Assembly: GCA_020054205.1 (NCBI GenBank)
Contig: JAGVLS010000021.1
Coordinates: 1 to 64,000, forward strand
DNA length: 64,000 bases
Reading direction: 5' to 3'
Source: Candidatus Obscuribacterales bacterium
GTDB taxonomy: Bacteria; Cyanobacteriota; Vampirovibrionia; Obscuribacterales; Obscuribacteraceae
Shown here: positions 18,433 through 26,943 of the stretch, in pieces
Layout: every line of letters begins with the position of its first letter
How positions within the stretch are numbered: the first letter of the stretch is position 1
Notes under the pieces: generated by a model
Told to the model about the DNA's origin: nothing
Database searches by the model: none
What the model saw: only the letters and a program-made list of their open reading frames with translations
Program-made: the position numbers and the translations under genes

Positions 18433-19662
18433 TTAATCATCTTCAGATTTCAATTTACTAATCAATTTTTCTGCTTTGCTTTTCAATCGTTCTTTTTTAT
18501 CTGAAGCAAATTGTCCCATATACATATCAAGTGCATCTAATGGCGCTAATACCGTACTTTCGTTTAATTCCGGCATGCGTGATCTTTTTTCTTTTAAAAC
18601 CAATTCTGGTTTGAAACGCACTGATAATGCATCTTCAACTATTAAACGTATTTGATTCTCATTAACTTGTGATAGTTGCTCTTCTTTAACTTTGTATTTA
18701 ACTCTTAAAACACAACCTTTGACAAAACTCTGTTTAACCAAATCACTTAGTTTCTCTGTAGGATTTTCACTGTCTGTTAAATCAGCTTCTACAGTAATAA
18801 ATGGTCTTGGACTAATCGAATGAAACTTATAGTCTACATGCCCTCTTGTCACTGACAAGTGAATAAAGCCTTTGTCTTCAAATTCTTCGCTAAAATCAAC
18901 ACGTTCAAGAGAGCCAGCATAAGCTATGAGCGGCGACGAATCACGCAATATTTGATATTTATGCACATGCCCTAAAGCAACATAATCAATGCGATTGTCT
19001 ATGAAAAAATCCACAGGAAAAGTTTGTGTATAACCAACCATCAACTCTTGTTCTGCACCAGCACGAGCACGATCCAACATTACATGGGCTGTAGCAATAG
19101 TTGTTATTTTTGGATCTAAAGTTTCGTACAATCCAGACAGAATATCTCTTACATGGCTAGCAAGAATTTTGTCGAGAGATGCAGCTGGCAAATCATTGTA
19201 TTTTTCATGGGTCATGAGCAAATGTTTAGTAACATAAGGCAAGCCTACTATTTGTAATTTGCCGTTTTGAGTATCAAGCATTATCAATTGAGGTTTATCG
19301 ATAATGGTTACATTTGGTACAGCCAAGCTCTGAAAAACTGACATAGAATGACTCTCAGTAGATTTAAGTACTTGATCATGATTGCCAACCAAAAGAACTG
19401 TCTGAATTGAAGCATCAGATAATTGCTTCAAATGACTAGCAAATGCCTTTTGATAAAGGGGTTCGGGTACAGAATTTTTATACGCATCCCCAGAAAATAG
19501 AAATACATCCACTTTGTTGTCAATTGCAAATTGGACTACTTTGCTAAAAGCATTGACATAATCTTCAAAACGAATATTAAGTCCCGTTTCAGGATTAAGC
19601 CGCCCATGAGATTCTCCTGAGCCAAAATGAATATCAGATACATGTATTAGACTAATAGGCAT
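18433..19662 (-). CDS. sbcD: SbcD-like DNA exonuclease subunit (metallophosphoesterase)
   Basis: This 409-residue calcineurin-fold protein has all phosphoesterase blocks in order: VSDIHFGSGESHG, DVFLFSGDAY, VLLVGNHDQ, TIATAHVML and ALGHVHKYQ. The arrangement and the capping domain fit SbcD/Mre11-type nucleases that act with the SMC-like SbcC in DNA end processing. No sbcC lies in this window, so the symbol is a family-level assignment and a stand-alone nuclease of the YhaO type is possible. A polysaccharide permease gene follows after 15 nt. Confidence 0.8.
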   Translation of the reverse strand: MPISLIHVSDIHFGSGESHGRLNPETGLNIRFEDYVNAFSKVVQFAIDNKVDVFLFSGDAYKNSVPEPLYQKAFASHLKQLSDASIQTVLLVGNHDQVLKSTESHSMSVFQSLAVPNVTIIDKPQLIMLDTQNGKLQIVGLPYVTKHLLMTHEKYNDLPAASLDKILASHVRDILSGLYETLDPKITTIATAHVMLDRARAGAEQELMVGYTQTFPVDFFIDNRIDYVALGHVHKYQILRDSSPLIAYAGSLERVDFSEEFEDKGFIHLSVTRGHVDYKFHSISPRPFITVEADLTDSENPTEKLSDLVKQSFVKGCVLRVKYKVKEEQLSQVNENQIRLIVEDALSVRFKPELVLKEKRSRMPELNESTVLAPLDALDMYMGQFASDKKERLKSKAEKLISKLKSEDD

Positions 19663-19742
19663 CTTGAATTCTTAATATACTAGAATTGATATTGTAGGCG
19701 AAACAAACGTCTTATGAATTAATCTAAACAAAGGACTGGCAT

Positions 19743-20816
19743 ATGCCAAATTTACTGCAGAAATTGAAAGGCTTGTTTTTTGCAGTTTTACTATTAGCTT
19801 TATTGCAGTCTCAAATTGTGCCTATTGAGGCAGCTACAATTTCTGAAAATAAAGTCAAAGAAATCGTCCAACGAGCTGATATTTTAGCGCCAGAATATCG
19901 CAAGCAAGTCAATGTTTCTTTAAACAATGACTTGGTTTCAATTAGTGCTTATCGTTATCCAAAAGCAAGTCAGAGAGACTGCAAAATAGATACTATATTA
20001 TTGGCAAAAGAAATTATGGCAGCATATCCAAATGATGTTACCAGGATAAAAGCAGTTTATTGGGATACTTTTGATACAAATATGGGATGGGAAATAGAAG
20101 TGAATTCCGCCGAAGTAAAAGCATTTGCATTAGGTGCAGTAAGCAAAGACGAACTATTGAAAAGCATTTCCCTTACGCCTAAAACAAACTTAAGTGCCAA
20201 ACAAGACATTATCAATGCTTACACAAACAGTCCCGATTTAACCAAAATTCAAGTTTTAAAAGGACCGTATGAAAGTGATCGCATAATATTAATCACAAAA
20301 ATTTGCGATTTAAAAAAGAGAGCGGCCGAATCAAAAGTGCAAGAATTAGATATGACACCTTACTTACAAAGATTTGCATTAATTGAACGCGCCGTCAAAG
20401 CAAATAGACCTTCTCAGCTAATTAGAAAACGCATTGATAATCTAGTGACAGAAGTCTCCCAAGCAATTGTTTATTACAATAAGCGTATAGCTATTATCAA
20501 TTCCATGCCCAATAGTACAAATAAAAATGTTCGTCCAGTAACAGCGCTTTCCCCTGGTGAAAAAGACTGGCAATATTTAATAAAAAAATATCCCTCCTTA
20601 TCACCAAACAAATCCGGTCAAGAATTTGAACGTCGAAACACTATATCAAAAAAAATAATGCAATTAGCCGAGTCCGGCAACAATATTGATGAGTTAGTAC
20701 AACAATTTCAATTGATAGAACAATCATCTCTTTCTGGAAATAATAAATTATTAGAAATGAGAATTTCAAATTTAGAAAGACACTTAGGACTTTTGTCATT
20801 TCCAGCAGCGCGTTAA
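19743..20816 (+). CDS. Exported protein of unknown function
   Basis: This protein has 357 residues. A clear N-terminal signal peptide (hydrophobic core LFFAVLLLALLQS) probably ends near IEA at residues 28-30. The rest is soluble, Lys-rich and helical, with no motif I recognise. It starts 80 nt from the divergent sbcD-like gene and ends 4 nt before rlmD, so the two rightward genes may be cotranscribed. The function is unknown. Confidence 0.7.
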   Translation: MPNLLQKLKGLFFAVLLLALLQSQIVPIEAATISENKVKEIVQRADILAPEYRKQVNVSLNNDLVSISAYRYPKASQRDCKIDTILLAKEIMAAYPNDVTRIKAVYWDTFDTNMGWEIEVNSAEVKAFALGAVSKDELLKSISLTPKTNLSAKQDIINAYTNSPDLTKIQVLKGPYESDRIILITKICDLKKRAAESKVQELDMTPYLQRFALIERAVKANRPSQLIRKRIDNLVTEVSQAIVYYNKRIAIINSMPNSTNKNVRPVTALSPGEKDWQYLIKKYPSLSPNKSGQEFERRNTISKKIMQLAESGNNIDELVQQFQLIEQSSLSGNNKLLEMRISNLERHLGLLSFPAAR

Positions 20817-20820
20817 GATA

Positions 20821-22242
20821 ATGAAAAAACAAGATAAGTTAACTACAAGTATTGCTTCATTGGCTGTTGGTGGCGATGGCGTCAGCCGCGACTTTGATAT
20901 ACCTATTTTTATTAGTCGTACAGCTCCTGGTGATACAGTGGACGTTGAATTGTTTTTTGTACGCAAAGATTTTGCCAAGGGACAAGCAACTAAAATTGTC
21001 AGTCCATCCGAACATAGAGTAGAGCCACCTTGCAAAATATTCAAAGTTTGCGGAGGCTGCCAGTGGCAGCATCTTTCATACGATTATCAAGCCGAGGCTA
21101 AATCAGATATTGTTAAACAAGCTATTGAACACATAGCACATTTAAATCCTTCTATTGTTGAACCCACTATAAAAGCAGAGAATCCGTGGCACTATCGCAA
21201 CAAAGTACAATTTCCCACTAAAAATCCAAAGAATTCCAAAAGAATGTTGGCTGGATATTTTCAAACTAATTCACATGAATTAGTAAATGTAAAACATTGT
21301 CCAATTCAACCAAGTTCAATTGACACACTAATGGCTCTCGTAAAAGAGTTATGCGAGCAATACAATATAAGTGCTTATGATGAAAATAAACATTCTGGGC
21401 TTTTGAGACATATTGCCGCAAGATATAGTTTTGCGCACGACCAAATACTACTTACATTTGTAATCAATGAAGATAATTCTAAGAACAAAGACAGTATTAA
21501 GCGTTTAACTTCAATTGCCAAAGTAATTATGGAAAAAATAAATGAAGTGATTGGTGTTTGTGTCAATTTCAATTCCTATAAAGGCTATCGCATTTATGGC
21601 GACAATACTGAATTGCTACTCGGACAAGCTTATTTAAATGAAACTCTCGTGAGCAAACATCCAGCTGCCTCAGATAAACTTAAAGAAGGAATTACATTTA
21701 AATTGTCCTCAACTAGTTTTTTCCAAGTAAATTCCAATCAAGCAATCACCCTTTTAGATGAAATATTACAAGCCACCATCGAAATTAATTCGAGTCCTAA
21801 TTTAATTCTTGATGCATACGCTGGAGTTGGCACCATAGCACTTTGGCTTGCTCCTATTTGCCAAAAGATTATAGCAATAGAAGAGGCAAAATCAGCTATA
21901 AAAGATGGTATTGAAAATTTGAAGCTTAATAAGATAAATAACGTTGAATTTCATGAAGATAAAGTAGAAAATGTTATCCCTAAATTAGTTAAGCAAAAGA
22001 TTAAACCGGAGATTATTATATTAGATCCGCCCAGGCAAGGCGTTTCAGCCAACGTAATCGAAAGTATTATTGCTCTTAATGCAGACAGAATAATTTATGT
22101 AAGCTGTAATCCAGCAACCTTGGCCCGTGATTTGAAAATTATTGAAAAATTTGGGTATAAGACTAAACGTGTACGCCCAATCGATATGTTTCCTCAAACT
22201 TATCACGTAGAGTCTGTCACTATATTAGACAAGCAAAAATAA
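20821..22242 (+). CDS. rlmD: 23S rRNA (uracil-C5)-methyltransferase, RlmD/RumA family
   Basis: This 473-residue TrmA/RumA-family enzyme has an N-terminal TRAM-like domain (VGGDGVSRDFDIPIFISRTA). Fe-S cysteines follow: PPCKIFKVCGGCQWQ and VKHCPIQ. The SAM-binding motif LDAYAGVGTIALWLA, the LDPPRQG loop, and VSCNPATLARDL with the catalytic Cys complete it. Family members methylate U1939 (RlmD) or U747 (RlmC) of 23S rRNA. Length and the cluster favour RlmD, but RlmC-like or dual RlmCD specificity cannot be excluded. A GNAT gene and rplI follow, giving a partly ribosomal context. Confidence 0.85.
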   Translation: MKKQDKLTTSIASLAVGGDGVSRDFDIPIFISRTAPGDTVDVELFFVRKDFAKGQATKIVSPSEHRVEPPCKIFKVCGGCQWQHLSYDYQAEAKSDIVKQAIEHIAHLNPSIVEPTIKAENPWHYRNKVQFPTKNPKNSKRMLAGYFQTNSHELVNVKHCPIQPSSIDTLMALVKELCEQYNISAYDENKHSGLLRHIAARYSFAHDQILLTFVINEDNSKNKDSIKRLTSIAKVIMEKINEVIGVCVNFNSYKGYRIYGDNTELLLGQAYLNETLVSKHPAASDKLKEGITFKLSSTSFFQVNSNQAITLLDEILQATIEINSSPNLILDAYAGVGTIALWLAPICQKIIAIEEAKSAIKDGIENLKLNKINNVEFHEDKVENVIPKLVKQKIKPEIIILDPPRQGVSANVIESIIALNADRIIYVSCNPATLARDLKIIEKFGYKTKRVRPIDMFPQTYHVESVTILDKQK

Positions 22243-22270
22243 TATTTAAATTTAACTAGGAGATTGCAAG

Positions 22271-22726
22271 GTGGTTTTATCTGGCATTTGGAAAAAGCAA
22301 CACCACAATGATGACTATTTGCCACAAATAGTCATTAGTCATGAAAAAACAATTTCAGCTTTTGACGTGCAAGACTTGTGCACTTCAGTTGGTTGGTTGC
22401 GACGCGATCCAACTTTAATAATGAAAGCATTAGAAAATAGTTTATCTGTTATAAGCGCTTGGGACAAAAATATATTAGTAGGATTTGCACGCGCAACCGG
22501 CGACAAAGTTTTTAATGCCACGATTTGGGATATGGCAGTTAGACCATCTCATCAAGGACGTGGTATTGGCAAGCTTGTCATGGTGGAATTATTGGCAGAA
22601 CTAGATAGATTCAATATTCCATTGATTACTTTGTATGCAGATCCTGGTACAGATATGTTTTACAAGCATTTCGGCTTTTTATCTGATCCACTAGGTGTAC
22701 GTGGTATGTTCCGCGAAACTGCCTGA
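22271..22726 (+). CDS. GNAT-family N-acetyltransferase
   Basis: This is a 151-residue acetyltransferase starting at GTG, with AGGAG 8 nt upstream. The acetyl-CoA loop reads DMAVRPSHQGRGIGKLVMVELL, the classic Q/RxxGxG/A motif A, and the C-terminal strand DMFYKHFGFLSD follows. The N-terminal part (DLCTSVGWLRRDP) resembles small bacterial GNATs of the YhbS/ElaA-like group. The substrate is unknown. It sits between rlmD and rplI. Confidence 0.8.
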   Translation: MVLSGIWKKQHHNDDYLPQIVISHEKTISAFDVQDLCTSVGWLRRDPTLIMKALENSLSVISAWDKNILVGFARATGDKVFNATIWDMAVRPSHQGRGIGKLVMVELLAELDRFNIPLITLYADPGTDMFYKHFGFLSDPLGVRGMFRETA

Positions 22727-22854
22727 TAATAGACAAAAAATCTTAAGACCTGTTTGCATAATAGCTTTTCATGAAGCAAGCATGGTAAATTCGTGTAAGA
22801 CATACATAAACCAGCTCTTTATGAAGCTTATAAACATTTCACCAAGGGGATGTC

Positions 22855-23304
22855 ATGAAGGTTATATTGCAAAAAAGTGTACAAAAATTAGGCAAAATTG
22901 GCGATGTTGTAGAAGCATCTCCTGGTTATTTTCGTAATTATCTAGAGCCACGCGGCTTAGCCATGCTAGCTACAGGTGGTGCTTTGAAAAAGCGGGAAGA
23001 AGATTTAGAGACTTTAAGAAAAAAGGCTGAAACTGCTCATCAAGCCGCAGTTGAAGTGTCTGAAAAAATTCAAGCACTAAATACTATTCAAATAGCAGCT
23101 AAAGCTGGCGAAAGTGGAAGATTGTTTGGCAAAATTACAAGTAAAGAAATTGCTCAAGCATTATCCAAAGAAGCAAATGTAGAAATAGACAAAAAATCTC
23201 TTAAAACTCCTGAAGATATGAGTGCACTTGGCACATACAAAATCACAGCTAAAATTGCTCCAGAAGTACAAGCAGAATTTTCTATTGAAATAATTCCTGA
23301 ATAA
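22855..23304 (+). CDS. rplI: 50S ribosomal protein L9
   Basis: This is a 149-residue L9 of normal length. The N-terminal RNA-binding domain begins MKVILQKSVQKLGKIGDVVE and has SPGYFRNYLEPRGLA. A long charged connecting helix (residues 42-75) and the C-terminal domain with GRLFGKITSKEIAQAL follow. L9 binds 23S rRNA domain V and reaches out from the L1 side. AAGGGGA lies 5 nt before the ATG, one of the clearer Shine-Dalgarno sites here. The usual neighbours (rpsF, rpsR, dnaB) are absent. Confidence 0.95.
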   Translation: MKVILQKSVQKLGKIGDVVEASPGYFRNYLEPRGLAMLATGGALKKREEDLETLRKKAETAHQAAVEVSEKIQALNTIQIAAKAGESGRLFGKITSKEIAQALSKEANVEIDKKSLKTPEDMSALGTYKITAKIAPEVQAEFSIEIIPE

Positions 23305-23331
23305 TTTATTCCAGCATTTCAAAGTTGAGAA

Positions 23332-24219
23332 TTGAAAAAATTGGATATGATCAAGATTGTGCTATTAGGTTGCCTTAGTGTAACTGTATTGGCGCTGGGA
23401 AACACTTGTATTGCACAAACACCGAAGGCAACTGAACCAAATTATGCCAACCAATATACCAATCAGTTCAATTTAGATTCATTACTTAGCAAAATAAATA
23501 ACTTAAAACAAAAGAGCCCAATTGATCTGGAAACTCGCGTAGAAATTTTGACAGAAAAACAAAACTTGGGTAATTTAATAAGGCATTATATTCTCGATGT
23601 AATGGAAGTCACTTCTGCTATTGATAGAGATTTAGCAGAAACAGATCGAATACACGATCATTTAGTAAATAGTAAACAAAAAGCTGATCGCATAAGTAAT
23701 TTTCTTACCTTTGTCGCAACTGGCTCATTAGGTTTGGTTCGCTCTGGTATGAGTTTTAATCCGGCCAATACATTAGCTAATAATGTGCTGCGCACAACCG
23801 AAAATAGTACTGAAGTAATGATTCCAACAGCTGACATTACGCGCCGTTATCGCACAACACACACAGCAAACAAACCCAATATGCTTGCGCGTATATTTGA
23901 TAAACCGGTTGATAGCCGCACTAATTACAATGAAACTGTATGGAAATATTTAAATTCTGTACCACAAGATACAAAGACAGGCAATACACGCAAGCAAGAC
24001 CTAATAAATAATTGGATCAAACAAAGAGATTTAACATCACCGGCTAGCCCAAAAGGAAAGCATGAAATTGATCTACTAACTGGGACATGCTCTACAAAGG
24101 ACTCGCTAAATATTAGTTTGTTAGAGAAACGAAGTTCTATGTTGTCGGATTTAAGAGCAGAAGTTGTACGTATATACAGAATTCTTGCTCAATTAGATGA
24201 TTTAGTCATTGCCCAGTAA
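23332..24219 (+). CDS. Exported protein of unknown function
   Basis: This protein has 295 residues from a TTG at 23332; the ATG at 23347 is an alternative start. A signal peptide (IVLLGCLSVTVLALG) probably ends near IAQ. A helical region at residues 40-115 is followed by a polar domain with GMSFNPANTLANNVLRTTEN and many charged residues. No family was recognised. It lies 28 nt behind rplI but is unlikely to be ribosomal. It converges with a GNAT gene, with 2 nt between the stops. Confidence 0.65.
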   Translation: MKKLDMIKIVLLGCLSVTVLALGNTCIAQTPKATEPNYANQYTNQFNLDSLLSKINNLKQKSPIDLETRVEILTEKQNLGNLIRHYILDVMEVTSAIDRDLAETDRIHDHLVNSKQKADRISNFLTFVATGSLGLVRSGMSFNPANTLANNVLRTTENSTEVMIPTADITRRYRTTHTANKPNMLARIFDKPVDSRTNYNETVWKYLNSVPQDTKTGNTRKQDLINNWIKQRDLTSPASPKGKHEIDLLTGTCSTKDSLNISLLEKRSSMLSDLRAEVVRIYRILAQLDDLVIAQ

Positions 24220-24221
24220 TT

Positions 24222-24752
24222 TTATTTATGCTTTTTATAAACATAAATGCAACTTACATCTGCATCTGACTCAAGTTTACGTTCATCAAAACGTTCAAAG
24301 CCGACTTTTTCTAGAGCTCTCCAAGATTGCTTATTAGTAAGCTGTGGATCTGAAACTACAACATCAATTTCAGGGTAAATATCAAAGATAGTTTTTGTCA
24401 TCAGAGCAATTGCTTGCGGACCAATACCTCTGCCAATATAATTCACGTCACCAATTAAATAGTCGATCCCAGCTGCTTTATCTATGCCAATCAAATGTTC
24501 CCATTCTGGATGATCTGCATGTCGATAGCATTGAATGAAACCTATTGGAATATTATTTGCTTCAATTATATAAACACGAGTAGGTGAATTGTCTTCAAGC
24601 AAAGGTTCATACTTCGCTATAATTTGATCTATCCCTTTTTTTCCATCCCAGAAACGCATCACATGAGGAGCATTTAGCCATTTTAAAAGACAAACAAAAT
24701 CCTCACGCTGCAATAGACGCAAACTAACAAGAAAGCTATTTTGCTTCATCAT
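24222..24752 (-). CDS. GNAT acetyltransferase resembling AAC(6')-type enzymes
   Basis: This 176-residue GNAT has LLQREDFVCLLKWLNAPHVM at the N-terminus, an acetyl-CoA loop YIGRGIGPQAIALM, then DPQLTNKQSWRALEKVGFER. The pattern of WLN..H, GID and a (Y/L)xGxGxG loop resembles the aminoglycoside 6'-N-acetyltransferase/siderophore-acetyltransferase group (Acetyltransf_8). That likeness is by eye only; substrates may be unrelated to antibiotics. It is the last gene of a leftward run with a TPR protein 3 nt upstream. Confidence 0.7.
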   Translation of the reverse strand: MMKQNSFLVSLRLLQREDFVCLLKWLNAPHVMRFWDGKKGIDQIIAKYEPLLEDNSPTRVYIIEANNIPIGFIQCYRHADHPEWEHLIGIDKAAGIDYLIGDVNYIGRGIGPQAIALMTKTIFDIYPEIDVVVSDPQLTNKQSWRALEKVGFERFDERKLESDADVSCIYVYKKHK

Positions 24753-24755
24753 TTT

Positions 24756-25508
24756 TTATCGTACTCTTTCTTTAGCTTCTACAATTAAAGTTCTTTTGTC
24801 TTTATTTTCATGATACACATATTGCAATTTATCTGCTACAGAACCAATCATAAGAGTAGATTTGTCAGCTAAAGTATAGACAAATATATGAATACCAGAG
24901 CCAATATCTTTTTCAGGAGGTCCTAATAAAGCAAAAACTTCTGTTATAGAAATACCTGCTTTTAATTTTTGTGCGTCCCTTAATTCCACGATTTCGCTTA
25001 AAGTTATTTTTTTGTCCCAGTTTTTTTTCATATCGATTGTCCATTTTGGTATTTTATTTCCTACATCTTTAACCATTTGTCTATCTAATGAATACTTTGG
25101 ATTAATTTCGTCAGCTTTATTAAAGTCATCATGTGCATCTTTTACATTACCTAAAGCCAGCCAAATATATCCACGTTCGTTATAGGCAGATGCAAGCTTA
25201 GGACTTAATTGAATTGCTTGAGTATAATCATCAATTACAGGTTTTATTTCACCCTTCATAGCTTGCACGCTGGCACGTGCAGAATATGCCTCAGCAAATT
25301 TAGGATTGATTTTTATTGCTTGCGAATACAAATAAATAATCTTTTTCAAATCTATAAAACCGCCAGCTCTAACAACTTTCATATTGACTTCAGCTTGATC
25401 AAAATATTTTTTTGCTGCTTTTTCATCAATTGTTTTTGTCAACCCAGTTTTAATGACTAGAATCAAACAAATAAATAGTATGCCCAAAATTATTTTAGTC
25501 TTGTTCAT
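24756..25508 (-). CDS. Membrane-anchored TPR protein with a BamE/SmpA-like C-terminal domain
   Basis: This protein has 250 residues. An uncleaved or cleaved hydrophobic N-terminus (ILGILFICLILVI) comes first. About three TPR units follow (for example FAEAYSARASVQAMKGEI and LASAYNERGYIWLALGNV). The C-terminal block ISITEVFALLGPPEKDIGSG is like the GMTxxEVxxLLGxP pattern of BamE/SmpA-type outer-membrane assembly proteins. The last likeness is by eye. Its start overlaps the upstream NCS1 permease gene by 14 nt, so the two are probably cotranslated. Confidence 0.65.
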   Translation of the reverse strand: MNKTKIILGILFICLILVIKTGLTKTIDEKAAKKYFDQAEVNMKVVRAGGFIDLKKIIYLYSQAIKINPKFAEAYSARASVQAMKGEIKPVIDDYTQAIQLSPKLASAYNERGYIWLALGNVKDAHDDFNKADEINPKYSLDRQMVKDVGNKIPKWTIDMKKNWDKKITLSEIVELRDAQKLKAGISITEVFALLGPPEKDIGSGIHIFVYTLADKSTLMIGSVADKLQYVYHENKDKRTLIVEAKERVR

Positions 25509-26877
25509 TACCTACTAGCACTTGCTCCTCTTTGTTAGATAACATTTTTTCAAGCATTATGCGCTTATATATTGCTTCATTTTTATACTCAAATAAACGC
25601 AGGCAAACATAAATAATTATAGCTGTCAGCCAAGCAAATAAAGCATAAATATCTATATGAAAAAAGGCAAGACTTGGTATTACACCGGATGTAATAATTC
25701 CTATAAATGATCCAATAATAAAAGCAATAGTAGCCGGAATTCTAATTGACGGTAATGAGTCCCAGTTGTAAACTTGTAAATATGTTGGTGGTATTTTAAA
25801 TACAAATTTGTTCAATAAACATTCAGCCAAAACAATTATCATGGGTATGGGCAAAAGTGCAGAACTTAAGCTGCTAACTAATTCCAATGCTTTAGTACAG
25901 CCAGAAATAGATAAAAAAGCTGAGACTAAACTGCCAATTATAGCCAAAATTGAAACTAACAATTTGTGTGGAATATTCACCAAATTGCGAGAAGCATTAA
26001 TCGCTCCATATAAACTAGCATCAGCAAAAGCAAAATAAGATAAAGCAAGGACAATAACACCAACAATTGGCATACTACCAAAAGTAAGTAAATAAGCAGC
26101 ACTTAAATCAGGTTTTAGTCCTGACTGAAAAGCAATATTTGCTAACATCCACCCTGTAGTGCCAAAAATAATCCAAGCAATAGAAATGGCAATAGCAAGC
26201 GGTATAAAAGTAGCAAATAAATTTGGTTTGCTATATCTAAAAAAGTCAGGTTCATTTCCCCAAGCAGTATAACCAATAATAATTGAAGCAATTATTGGTA
26301 GCGGGACAAAAATATTTTCCATTGTGTTTTGATTTGGTATTTCATAGTGGAAATTGTTTACAGCAAAATAAAACGTATAGCCTACTAATGCAATTAAAGC
26401 AGGGGCTGCTATATATCTAGCAAAATTAGCAATGCCTTTAAATCCAAAAAAATTATTGAAAGCCATAACAATAGTAATCCATATAGCTGAGCAGTTAAAG
26501 TGCAATAAATGATTAATAGCATCAGCTAAAAAAAGTGGATTTAAAGCATACCAGCTAATGGCAAAACAAATGAGATTGATTGTTACTAAGCGTGAGCCCC
26601 AACGTCCAAAAACAGCCCTGCTTAAAAGTGCATATGTTTGTCCACTTTTAGCACCTATATAACTAGCTGGAATTTGATAGCCTAGTAAAAGCAAGCAGCC
26701 TAAAATTATGCAAGCAATAACTTGATAAAAAGTAAAACCTCTATTGTACCAATCAAAACCAATTAAAACAGTGGGAAATGCTACCATCATTGAGATAAGC
26801 AAAAGGGTCATGGTAAAAGAGCTTTGCCGTTGCGCCAAAGGTACTATAGATATTTTATAGTCTGTATCTTTTATCAC
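25495..26877 (-). CDS. NCS1-family nucleobase/cation symporter (CodB-like)
   Basis: This 460-residue, 12-helix-type transporter has the NCS1 entry motif FPTVLIGFDWYNRGFTFYQ, then QIPASYIGAKSGQTYALLSR and the middle motif GYTAWGNEPDFFRYSKP. Family members import cytosine, purines, allantoin or hydantoins with H+ or Na+. The substrate cannot be decided, and no matching catabolic gene is adjacent. It sits between the calpain-like protease gene (66 nt upstream) and the TPR gene (overlap). Confidence 0.8.
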   Translation of the reverse strand: MIKDTDYKISIVPLAQRQSSFTMTLLLISMMVAFPTVLIGFDWYNRGFTFYQVIACIILGCLLLLGYQIPASYIGAKSGQTYALLSRAVFGRWGSRLVTINLICFAISWYALNPLFLADAINHLLHFNCSAIWITIVMAFNNFFGFKGIANFARYIAAPALIALVGYTFYFAVNNFHYEIPNQNTMENIFVPLPIIASIIIGYTAWGNEPDFFRYSKPNLFATFIPLAIAISIAWIIFGTTGWMLANIAFQSGLKPDLSAAYLLTFGSMPIVGVIVLALSYFAFADASLYGAINASRNLVNIPHKLLVSILAIIGSLVSAFLSISGCTKALELVSSLSSALLPIPMIIVLAECLLNKFVFKIPPTYLQVYNWDSLPSIRIPATIAFIIGSFIGIITSGVIPSLAFFHIDIYALFAWLTAIIIYVCLRLFEYKNEAIYKRIMLEKMLSNKEEQVLVGNEQD

Positions 26878-26943
26878 TAATGTCTAGCATAAGGTAAAAC
26901 TCTTTTATTAGTAAATGATACAAGTACGAGTTTAATAATATTA

